Assembly: GCF_030265065.1 (NCBI RefSeq)
Contig: NC_080397.1
Coordinates: 29,157,001 to 29,221,000 of the forward strand
Length of the DNA stretch: 64,000 nt
Direction: 5' to 3'
From: Corythoichthys intestinalis
Lineage: Eukaryota; Chordata; Actinopteri; Syngnathiformes; Syngnathidae
The notes below the pieces were generated by a model that did no database searches, was not told where the DNA came from, and worked only from the letters and a program-made list of their open reading frames with translations. Of the stretch, positions 47,958-58,255 are shown in pieces. The position numbers were made by a program, and so were the translations under genes. Position 1 is the stretch's first letter. Each line of letters begins with the position of its first letter.

Positions 47958-50900
47958 GTAAACAAACGCTTAACTGTGACGTCACGAGGATGCGGATGAC
48001 GTCGTGTGCTGATTTGCATTTGTGTGTGTATGTTAGAATCGTTCGGCGATTCCATCTTTGCCTCTAGGAGAAGGAGTCAAGTTGTGTAAAGAAGGGGGCG
48101 TGGCTGAAGGTCTCGCACGCACACACATCCACACAAAAAAAAAATCTAAATAGCATATTATGGTAGCAAATTTATCACATAACTAGCGCTCATTTAATGG
48201 AAGAAGCATCAAAAGACCTTTCGTTGCCCCAACCAAAATCGCCGTCCTGAAATGACATTCAAATGAATGAATCCTATCTTATTTCTCAGTGTCAAAGCAT
48301 CTGCTATTTACTCATTTGCTGCCATTGACAGGGCTAGACGTCCAATCCGTTTGAAGCATGAGGGTCGGCAGCAGATGAACGAACTAATTTCATATGACGG
48401 CAGAAGTATGAAAAGACCTTTGCCCCTAAATGGCTTTAGGAAGGCCATGTTTGTCGGATTTAACCTCCAATTAAAGTGCATTGACATTAAAATTCAGACA
48501 TACCCCAGATAGCAGACCGACGTTGAAAAGATGTTGGATCAACATTCCGCTGTCGATCTTATATCGTTGAATCAACGTCACTTTTGCACCCTCAGTTAAT
48601 GTTGTTTCAATGTTGAAATCCTTAGAAAATTAAACGTCATTTCGATTATTAAAAATATTGGAGCAACGCTAAATCAATAATATTAAAAATATTTGAACAA
48701 CGCTGAATCAATGTTATGTTTTCGACCAAAACGCCTGCTCATCCATAATTCAATGACTTTTCAATCATATTTCCCGATCAATCATAAATACTATTTGTCA
48801 ACATCAATTCATCAACTATAAAACAATATTAACTAGGGTTGCTCCCGAGCCGATCCCGATCGTTTTAGTTTGAGTATCTGCCGATCCCGATATTTCCCAA
48901 TCCGATTGCTTTTTTTTGCTCCCGATTCAATTCCAATCATTCCCGATAATTTTTCCCGATCATATACATACAGTACATAAGTACTGTATTTGTTTATTAT
49001 GACAATAAATCCTCAAGATGGCATTTACATTAACATTCTTTCTGTGAGAGGGATCCACGGATAGAAAGACTTGTGACTTTGTATATTGTGACTAAATATT
49101 GCCATCTAGTGTATTTGTTGAGCTTTCGGTAAATGATACTGTGGCCATCCCAAATGCATGATGGGAAGTGGAACGATGACTGTGCGTCGTGCTACCAATT
49201 GATATATCTTCTCTGCGTTGGGAAATAACTTAAGGTGTTAAGACAAAGATCAATTGCCACCTTGCTTCCCCACATTGCTTCCCATGATATTTCTAATCAT
49301 AGGGAGAGGGATTGCAAGGCTTTAGCCAATTAAAAAAAGGCTCCAAAAGGCTGCCAAAATTCACTCTACTCACTTTGCGCTGCCTTTTATCTTTATAGGT
49401 AAAATGGCGTCATTACAGATTGAGCGCGACAATGAGTGAGAGGGTCGTGCAGCGCATACGTTAATTGTTTTAAATATTTTAACGTGACACATTTTTTAAT
49501 AAATTAATTGCTGCCGTTATCGAGATATTTTTGATAACCCTACCTTAAGCCTAAACTAAAGACTCTGGATGAGTGTAACATATTATGTCTGTAAAGTTAA
49601 ATACAATTAGAAAACAATTGAATTAAAATATATATATTAAAAAAAGGCATGGCCGATATTTTTTTGCCGATTCCGATACTTTGAAAATGACGTGATCGGA
49701 CCCGATCGATCGGATTAACCCAACAATCACTTGACATACCATAGAACAATGTTTCAACGTCACTTGACGTTGAAAATTTTGATGTTAAAACCATACTGAT
49801 GATTCTGATGGAAAATCAACGTTTATTCAATGTCGGTCTGCTATCTGGGACAGTATCTTATTTCTCAACTGAGATTATTTTATCAAAGTCAAAGCATCAG
49901 TAAGTGACCAGAAATATTTATCAAAGTCAAACAATCAGGAAGTGACCAGGAATGCCCCAAAATCAACAGGGAGTGAGCAGAATACCAATAGGAAGTGATT
50001 GGAAATGAACAAGAAGTGACCTAACATTGCCCCAAAGTCAACAGGAAGTGACCACAATATTAACAGAGAGTGGCTGTGTATAAACAGGTAGTGACTGGAA
50101 ATAAACAGGAAGTCACCTGGAAACAGGTAGGTAGAATAGCCAACAATTTTACTCAAGTAACAGTAGTGTTACTTCAAAATGAAATTACTGTAATAAAACT
50201 AAAAGTAGTCGTCCAAAAAATGTACTCAAGTACAAGTAAAAAAAATAATTGGTGAAAATAATACTAAAGTAATAAGTAGCATTGTGAGTAACTGGTTATT
50301 TTTTTGTTGGATTTTTGTTTTTTCAAACAATGGTGTTTTTTCTGAGCACAAAGTTATCTATATGAATTATTGTCATGATACTGTACAATAACCCATTACA
50401 TAACCACATTAAGCCAAGGGGGGGGGGGGGGGGATAGTTGAATTCCGACGAGAGAAAAAAAAAAAATAATAAATGAAGCATTATATGTCTAAAGAGCTGG
50501 AGTGCCCTCTGGTGGAGAAAATAGTTCGAATTAGTTACTAATGACTATTAGTTTGAATAGTGAAAAGTTCCTTCATAATTACCATTTTTACGGTTACTCT
50601 TTTCTGTAGTCAATTGGTGCCAAATATATGCTCTTTATCAAATACATATATGCTCTATATCAAATCATTTTTACGGTGCAGCACCACAGGCTGACATAAA
50701 GATAGAACGGCAAGCTTGCGTCTGATTGGTATAATAGTCATGTGATTATTGTTGCGACGTCTCATTGGTGAAATCGGTAAAACTACTTGCTATTACTACA
50801 GCTGCTACAGCTACTTGGCATCGCTGACCAAAAAAATAAATCTAATGTGTAGAATGAAGAGGAAAATGACAAGGATTCACTAAGGACCCAAATGCACGAA

Positions 50901-53900
50901 TGTTCCGTTTAAACAAAAAAATTTATTTTTAGTTCACAGGAGTTCAAAAAGAGACGACGAAAAATTACAGCACTTGCTGGATAGCAAAAATCTGAGCAAA
51001 GTCAACAAAGTAACAAAAAGGGCATTTGAACCCAACATAAATCTTAGTCAAGAAAAGGCTTACAGGAGCTGGTAACATGGAACATGGCAGGATACAAGAC
51101 GAACGGACACAGGGCAAGGTTAGGTGCAGACTATATATACAATGGATCACAGGTGGATATGATCAGCCTGATTAGGAAGAGCAGGAAGTAAATTTGGGAA
51201 CCAGGCGGAATGCCACTACCAAAATAAAAGCAAGAAATTATGCACCAACAAAACAAAAAAGACTAACATGACTTCCGAGACTTGACAGAAAATTGTAACG
51301 ACTCTTGTGTAGCCCAAAGTAGCGGAATAAGTGGTGTTTTTTCTTCACAAATCCACTGAAGTAAAGTAAAAAGTATAGCTTAGAAAAACTACTCTTAGAA
51401 GTACATTTTTCTTAAAAAGTTACTCAAGTAAATGTAACTGAGTACATGTTACGTGTTACTACCCACATCTGCCTGGAAATAATGCAAAATGAACGTAGAG
51501 TGACCCAAAATGACCAGAAGGTGACACGGAAATGCCTCAAAATGACCAGGAAGTGACTCAAAATGACCAGGAAGTGACCTAAAGTAAACAGGGAGTTGGG
51601 CATCTATCTTGGGAAGGGAAGCAAGCACTCCTTTTTTGATGCAACGGGCATTGCTGCAGCTATCTTGGGAGGGGCAAAACTATAATTACTTATTGGTACT
51701 AATACAAGTATCGGTACAACACCACACAGCTTTCAAATATTCTTACATTTTTTTATCTGTCTGTCAAAAATGAGCCGCTCTGATTGTTTTTTTTGTGTGC
51801 ATTTGTGATTGTGTGTAGTGTTGTCTAGATGGCGAATCCATTCCCAAGAGGACCCCCGGACCCCCCGTCGCCCGCCCATCACCGACTTTGTGGCCCTCAA
51901 CACAGAAGCGATCAAATCCGGTCACCGGACGGCCAAACAATTTAGGGATTACAAAGCACAATTGGGTGCGGCCAATACTCTCCCTACCCCCAAGACGCCG
52001 AGGGGCAGGGCTTCGCAACGGCCGCAAATTCCCGACATCACCTTTGGGATGAAGAACAGGTGGGACCAATTTCAAGGTTCCTTTGGCGTCTCAAACTCAA
52101 TTCAGTTACTCGTGAAAAGGAAGTGACCTCAAAATTAACAAGACGTGACCCAAAATCAACGGGGATTGACCCAGGAATGCCTCAAAATAATCAAAACATG
52201 ACCCTCAAGTGCCCCAAAACCAAGAAGAGACCTGAAAATACCTAAAAACAACAAGGAATTGACCCATAAATACCCCGATATTATCATGAAAGTGACCCAA
52301 ATCAACAGGAAGTGACCTGGAAATGCCCCAAAACATCAGGAAGTAACCCATTAACAGGAAGTAACCCTTAAAAACTCAAAATTTATCAAGGAAGTGACCC
52401 AAATTCAACAGGATGTGAATGTTTCTAAATAATCACAAATTGACACATAAATGCCCCAAAACCAAGACGAAGAGACTCCAAAATCAACAAAAAGTGACCA
52501 ATAAATAGGAAGTGACGCATAACTTCCCTAACTTTAGCAAACAAGTGACCTAAAATCAACACAAAGACACATGAAAATGCATCAAACTGCAGAAGGTGAC
52601 ACATAAATACCCTAAAATTGTCATGGAAGTGACCCAAATTCAACATGATGTGAATGTTTCAAAATAATCACAAAATGACCCCTAAGTGCCACAAAACCAA
52701 AACGAAGTGACCTGAAATTAACAGGAAGTGACCTGGACATCCCCCAAAACAACAGGAAGTGACCCATGAACAGGAAGTAAGCCATAAAAACCCAAAAATT
52801 ATCAAGGAAGTAACCCAAATTCAACAGGATGTGACCCGGGAATGTTTCAAAATAATCACAAATTTACATGTCAATGCCCCAAAACCAAGAGGAAGAGACA
52901 TGAAATCTATAGGAAGTGACGTGAAAATTACCCAAAACCAACATAAAGTGACCAATAAATAGGAAGTGACGCATAGCTCCCCTAACTTTAGCAAGAAAGT
53001 GACCTAAAATCAACAGAAAGAGACATGAAAATGTATGTACCCTAAAATTATCAAGGAAGTAACCCAAGTTTAACAGGATGTGACCCGGGAATGTTTCAAA
53101 ATAATCACAAAATGACCCTTTAGTGCCCCAAAACAAAAACGAACTGAAATCAACAGTAGCTGACCTGAAAATGCCTCAAAATTAACATGAAGTTACCAAT
53201 ATAGAGGAAGGATCCTCGAAATGAATAAGCGGTGACCAAAAATCAACAACAAGGCACCAAAATGTACAGGAAGTGACCCAGGATCAACAGGAATTTACCT
53301 GTAAATTCCCTATACTTTCACAAAGTCACCTGTAAATAGAGGTGGGTAAAGTAGCCAAGAATTTTACTCAGTCAAGAGTAGCATTACTTCAAATTTAATA
53401 TTACTTAAGTAAGAGTAAAAGTAATCCAAAAAAGTACAAGTAAAAAAGTATCAGGTGAAAAGAATACTCAAGTAATGAGTAACATCTTAAGTAACTGCTT
53501 ATTTTTGTTTGATTATTTTTTTTTTTTAAACAATGGTATGATTTTTTTTTAAACAACTGTATTTTTTTTTCTCTCAGCACAAACTCATTTATAGGAACTG
53601 TTATGATACTGTACAATAACCCATTACATTACCACATTAAGCCAAAGAAATTAAAAATCATTTAATTAAAGAGAGAAAAAAAACTAATGAAGCATTATTC
53701 GTCCAAAGAGCATGAGTGCCCTGCCCTCTAGTGGAGAAAATAGTTCCTAGTTTGAATAGTGAATACTGTAGTTCCTTAACTTCCTTAATAGTTACTATTA
53801 TGAAATTAAAAGGATAATATTTCCGGTTTTCCATGGTCAATCGGTGCCAAATAAAAACTGGGAGAGAGTTTTAAATCCGCGCTTTCGATTCATGTTGAGG

Positions 53901-56900
53901 GCGGCGCTCTATGTCAAATACTTAATTTGTTAGGTGCTTTATAGACGCCTGATTGAACAGGCTTGCGTGATCATAGAATGGCAAGCTTGCGTCTGAATGG
54001 TGTAATGGAGTCATGTGAATATTGTTGCGACGTCTCATTGGTGAAATTAGTAGCGCTACTCTTGGCAATAGCATCGCTAGCAAAAAAAAAAAAAAATCTA
54101 ATATGTACAATAAAGAGGAAAATGTAACGACTCTTGTGTAGTCCAAAGAAGCGGCGTAAGAGCAGTGTTTTTTCTTCACAAATATACTCAAGTAAAAGTT
54201 AAAAATATGGCTCAGTAAAACTCTTTGAAGTACATTTTTCTCAAAGTTACTCGAGTAAATGTAACGTGTTACTACCAACCTCTACCTGTAAATGACCCAA
54301 AATCAACAGGAAGTGACCAACTGACAGCCCAGAATTGCACTAAAATGAAGAGCAAATGATTAAAAAATGATCAGGAAGTGATCAAATCACCATGAAGTGA
54401 CCCTGAAAGACCCAAAAATTACCAAGGAAGTGCCCCAAAAATGAATAAAATGACCTTTAGAGCTCTAAAATGAAGTGACTTGAAATAACCAGAAAATGAC
54501 CATTTAAGTAATAAAGTAATCTAGAAATAGGGTACTCTAAAGCTAGTTGGAAATGATCCAAAATATACAGGAAGTGACCCTGTAATTCCCCCAAATCTAC
54601 AGGAAATCAGGTCACTTCCTGTTGATTTTGGGTGACTTCCTCTTATTGGAACTTATTTTTTGCCCACAGTGGCTCTCCCAGTTTCACCAATGAGACGTAG
54701 CAACAATAATCACATGACTCAATTAGACATCACAATACAGTCGCAGTCGGAGGTCCTATGATCACGCCGGTGTGTTCAATTACTTGGCACCTTTAAAGCG
54801 CCATAAAAATTAAACTGTTTGACATAGATTCAACATTACTCGATTTTAAGCTCTCTCCTAGTTTTGCCACTGATAGACCAAGGAAAATGGGATACGATCG
54901 TTTTCAATTCATGTTAGAAAATATGTTGTTGGGCGCTCGTGCTATTTGGACGGGTGATGTTTAATTTTGCAGTCTAATTTCAATGATTTTTGTGTTCTAA
55001 TATGGTCACGTAAGAACTTATATAGTACAAAATAATTATTATAAACATTTATTTACTTGAGTAAAATTTCTGGCTACTCTCCCCCCTCTGTGGATTCTTC
55101 CGCTTTCAAGGCAACTTCCTGTTTATTGAACACTTCCTGTTGATTCCTTATTTTTTTGGGTCACTTCCTGTTGATTTTGGAGCATTTCCACATCACTACA
55201 TCTTGATTTCGGCCAGGTCACTTCCTGTTTATTTCCAGTCTTCCCAGTCGAATACTTGGTGACTATCTCAAGCGGCACCCGGATAAATTGAGTTTGAAAC
55301 CCCTGCTGTAGTGTTACGATGATCATGATGACGATGATGGCTTTTTTTTTAGGGCGTCGTCTCCAATTTTTGACATTTTGGCACACGAGTATGGCCGACG
55401 CTGGGTACAGGAAAACATTAAAACTCGCAGCGAGTACGAGAGACGCCACACGGTCAGTATGCTTATGCTTAAATTATCAAATATTTTAAATATTCTGAAA
55501 AAGTGTCTGAGCCTTTTGGAGTTTCTCACATTTCTGCATAAAATCACCATCAAATGTGATCTGATCTTTGTCAAAATCACACAGATGAAAAAACTGCCTG
55601 CTTTAACTAAAACCACCCAAAAAATTTTAGATTTTCAGATTTTAATGAGGATAGTATGCAAACAATGACAGAAGGGGGGAAATAAGTAAGTGAACCATTT
55701 TAATATATTGTAGCCCCCCCCTTTGGCAGCAATAACTTGAACCAGACGCTTCCTGTTGCTGCCGATCAGTCTTGCACATCGATCAGGACTAATCTTGGCC
55801 CATTCTGGCATGAATTGTGTCTTTAGGTCATGCCACAGCATCTCATTGGGGTTCAAGTCTGGACTTAGATTTGGCCGCTCCAGAACGTGTATTTTGTTTT
55901 TCTGAAACCATTCTCAAGTTTATTTACTTCCGTGTTTTGAATCATTGTCTTGTTGCAGCTTCCTTCCTCTTTTTAGCTTCAACTGTCTAACAGGCAGCCT
56001 CAGGTTTTCCTGCAAAACATCCTAATAAACTTTTGAATTTATTCTTCCATTAATGATTGCAAGTTGTCCAGGCCCTGAGGCACCAAAACAGCCCCAAATC
56101 ATGATGCTCGCTCCACCGTGCTTCATTGTGTGGATTAGCTGTTGTAATTTTCCTCCACACGACGTGTGTTACTCCCGAACAATTCAACTTTGGTTTCATC
56201 ACGCCACAAAATATTTTGCCAAAACTTCTGTGGCATGTCCAAGTGCCTTTTTGCGAACATTAAACGAGCAACAATGTTTTTTTAGACAGCAGTAGCTTCG
56301 TCTGTGGAGTCCTCCCATGAACACCATTCTTGGCCATAGTTTTACATATAGTTGATCTGTGCACAGAGCTATTGGACTGTGTCAGTGATTTATGTAAGTC
56401 TTTAGCAGACAATCTTGGGTTCTTTTTTTTACCTCTGCTCTGAGTATTCTGCGTGGGAACTCTTGGCGTCACCTTTGGTGGACGGCCACTCCTTGCAACA
56501 GTTTCAAACTCTCTCCATTTGTAGACAACTTCTCTGACTGTCGATTGATGAACATCCAGACGTTTAGAGATGGTTTTGTATCCTTTCCCAGCTTTATACA
56601 AATCAACAATCCTTGATCGCAGGTCTTCAGACAGCTCTTTTGACCGAGCCATGATGCACATCAGACAATGCTTCTCGTCAAGACAGTTCTTACTAGGTGT
56701 ATGTTTTATAGTGGGCAGGGCAGCTTTAAACCACTCATCAGTGATTGGGCACACAGCTGACTTACATTGTTTGGTAAAAAATGGTTTCAATTGCTCTTTA
56801 AGTCTCCTTAGGCAGAGCGTTTACTTATTATCCCCCTTCTGTCATTGTTTGCATGCTATCCTCATTAAAATATGAAAACCTATAAATGTTTGGGTACTTT

Positions 56901-57688
56901 TAGTTAAAGCAGACAGTTTTTACATCTGTGTGATTTTGACAAAGATCAGATCATATTTGATGGTGATTTTATGCAGAAATGTGAGAAATTCCAAAAGGTT
57001 TAGATACTTTTCCATATCACTGTATTTTTTTAAAATATCCATCCATCCATCCATCCATCCATCCATCCATCCATCCATCCATCCATCCATCCATCCATCC
57101 ATCCATCCATCCATCCATCCATCCATCCATCTTCTCCCGCTTGGGCAGACACTCATTGATTGCCATTGACGACAATAGACATCCAATGAAGTAGAGGGAT
57201 TCCTTCCTTCCTTGAATCTTCATTTACTGCAATCCCTTCCACTTCTAATGGTTTGGACGTCTAGTGTCGTTCATGGAAGCCAATGATTAAATAGCAATGA
57301 AATATCAGTTTAAGGTAGTTAGTTATGACTTCATTTGAATGTCAATGCATTGGCTTCAGGTGGGAACGTCACTTCAGGGCGGCCATGTTGGTGGGGGCAA
57401 TAAAAGGTCTTTTTCTGCTTTTGCCATGCAAAACGCCCTGTCTCTTTTGTGCGCCTCTGCAGGTCAAGTTTCCGCCCTTCGCCCACACGCGCGCTTCTAT
57501 ACTCCGCACCAATGCCGCACCTCCGCTCGTCACCGTCCATCCACACACACGCACCCGATACGCGCAGGTAAGGTTAAGATTATATCTAAAATTATTATGG
57601 ACCAATTAAATGCGTGTTTTCTTTGTACAACGTTCAGATTGGCCCCGCCCTGGACACCTGCAGAAAACATATTTCAAGCACCATATAA
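47907..57688 (+). CDS. cfap77: Cilia and flagella associated protein 77; one expected exon not found
   Basis: Axonemal protein of the DUF4483 family, found with doublet microtubules of motile cilia. Confident exons: 51829-52059, 55353-55452, 57463-57567 and 57638-57688 (stop TAA 57686-57688). Phases join cleanly. Exon 51829 reads [10 protein letters not shown] then [20 protein letters not shown] and [11 protein letters not shown], aligning with human W-x-n-YIAMNRGAVKAGLVTAR and MTFGIRAR. Exon 55353 gives [19 protein letters not shown] (human STPFFDLLQHRYLQLWVQE). Exon 57463 contains HTRASILR (human ETRSSQLR). The last exon is [16 protein letters not shown] (human KVGRHLDTF), so the C-terminus is shorter than human. 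Probable exon 1 is 47907-47957 ([17 protein letters not shown], then GTAAAC). The exon that should carry the DSLLQN...DGG...EAIGR segment was not seen between 47958 and 51828. The last intron is only 70 nt. Confidence 0.85.
47977..47984. promoter_or_regulatory. Palindromic CRE (TGACGTCA) beside cfap77 exon 1
   Basis: Full CREB/ATF palindrome 20 bp downstream of the probable exon 1 donor, with a related half-site (GATGACGTCG) 20 bp further on. Motif seen directly; use in vivo is inference. Confidence 0.4.
48504..49849. mobile_element. Non-autonomous transposon with CCCAGATAGCAGACCGAC ends, cfap77 intron
   Basis: Left CCCAGATAGCAGACCGACGT and right GTCGGTCTGCTATCTGGG are inverted copies; the interior repeats AACGTTGA/TCAACGT motifs. 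Interrupted from about 48836 to 49725 by a second element rich in CCGATCCCGAT with GGGTTG/TAACCC ends. Flanking duplication unclear. Confidence 0.75.
48836..49725. mobile_element. Nested CCGATCCCGAT-rich element
   Basis: Starts near CTAGGGTTGCTCCCGAGCCG and ends near GATCGGATTAACCC. Contains a piece (49045-49200) shared with 10916-11553 (GGATCCACGGATAGAAAGAC). Non-coding. Confidence 0.6.
49890..50120 (+). repeat. ETS-core array, cfap77 intron
   Basis: About nine units of the type CAACAGGAAGTGACC(A), spaced about 20-32 bp, directly abutting the hAT copy that begins near 50140. Confidence 0.75.
50140..51470 (-). mobile_element. hAT copy with a further insertion, cfap77 intron
   Basis: Family text ACTCAAGTAACAGTAGTG on the left to TGTTACGTGTTACTACCCAC on the right. 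A G-run (50418-50434) interrupts it. From about 50869 to 51290 an unrelated segment (GGATTCACTAAGGACCCAAA to CGAGACTTGACAG) is inserted between GAAAATG and AAAATTG; its class is unknown. Confidence 0.7.
52110..53335 (+). repeat. Largest ETS-core array, cfap77 intron
   Basis: About 1.2 kb of head-to-tail degenerate units, AACAGGAAGTGACC plus either CAAAAT(C) or TGGAAATGCCCCAAAA(C). Higher-order repeats are visible: the segment ATGTGAATGTTTC/AAAATAATCACAAA recurs at about 52416, 52650 and 52830. Confidence 0.85.
53337..54285 (-). mobile_element. hAT copy, cfap77 intron
   Basis: Starts AGAGGTGGGTAAAGTAGCC, ends GTTACTACCAACCTCT. Full-length relative to 19751-21065 without nested insertion. Sits inside an ETS-core array that continues to 54640. 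Confidence 0.78.
54290..54645 (+). repeat. ETS-core array, cfap77 intron
   Basis: Units on the plus strand switch orientation at about 54605 (AGGAAATCAGGTCACTTCCT), giving a short inverted pair. Confidence 0.7.
54650..55092 (+). mobile_element. Truncated hAT copy, cfap77 intron
   Basis: Shares CAGTGGCTCTCCCAGTTTCACC and the right half of the family, ending CTGGCTACTCTCCCCCCTCTG. Left half missing. Confidence 0.65.
55493..57022 (-). mobile_element. Decayed Tc1-like transposon, 40 bp after a cfap77 exon
   Basis: Inverted ends share GAAATTTCT/TTCTCACATTTCTGCATAA and TGATCTTTGTCAAAATCACA. The right end CCATATCACTG is followed by TA; the outer left end is lost. Minus-strand pieces: [20 protein letters not shown] and [20 protein letters not shown] (HTH, within 56652-56260) and the C-terminal [18 protein letters not shown] (55856-55800). 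The middle is out of frame, so it is inactive. It lies about 40 bp past the donor of cfap77 exon 55353-55452. Confidence 0.87.
57038..57131 (+). repeat. (CATC)n microsatellite
   Basis: About 23 CATC units directly after the Tc1 right end; encodes DGWM-type repeats in frames that are not genes. Confidence 0.95.
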
Positions 57689-57723
57689 ATGTAACAATAA
57701 TTATTATAGAAGTATGCATGTTT

Positions 57724-57729
57724 AATAAA
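57724..57729 (+). terminator. cfap77: cfap77 polyadenylation signal
   Basis: AATAAA 36 nt after the cfap77 stop codon, followed by a GT-rich stretch (TGTTGTGTATTTTC). This implies a very short 3' UTR. Confidence 0.65.
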
Positions 57730-57849
57730 AGCGCTGAATATCATGTTGTGTATTTTCTTTGACTACATCAGAATTCATGAGTGATTAATAAAACAGTATT
57801 GTTTACATGAAATATAATAAGAAAACTAGAAAATGCACATCCTATTGCT

Positions 57850-58165
57850 TTTGGGGCAAATATGGTAACTTCCTGTTCATTTTGGGGCATATTAGGTCAC
57901 TTCCTGGAGGCCTTTCTGGTGACTTCCTCTTTGTTTGATTAATTTCATGTTTATTTTGGGTCACTTTATTAATTTGAGGATAATTTGAGGCCATTTTGTG
58001 TCACTTCCAGTAGATTTTGGCGTATTTACAGGTCACTTCCTGTTGAATTTGGGTATTTCGGTGCCACTTCTGGTTTTTAGGACATTTCTGTGTCATTTCA
58101 AGTTCATTTTGAGGCGTTTCTGGTCTTTTCCTGTTGATTTTGAGCTCTTTCTGGTGACTTCCCCT
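57850..58165 (-). repeat. ETS-core array after cfap77
   Basis: Minus-oriented units (GGTCACTTCCTGTTGAATTT and similar) up to the border of the 58168-60866 element, and resuming at 60866. Confidence 0.75.
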
Positions 58166-58167
58166 TT

Positions 58168-58220
58168 ATTATTAGGGCCTGAGCACTAAGCGTGCGAAGG
58201 CCCTATTGTTTTGCAAAGGA

Positions 58221-58255
<35 letters not shown>

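Noticed and set aside
48060-48130. A possible missing cfap77 exon encoding KEGGVAEG after a CTAG acceptor
   Set aside because: Only five residues resemble the human DGGVPEA segment, the upstream part does not match and the needed phase is not met.
56920-57223. Frames with DGWM or HPSI repeats
   Set aside because: Pure translation of the CATC microsatellite.
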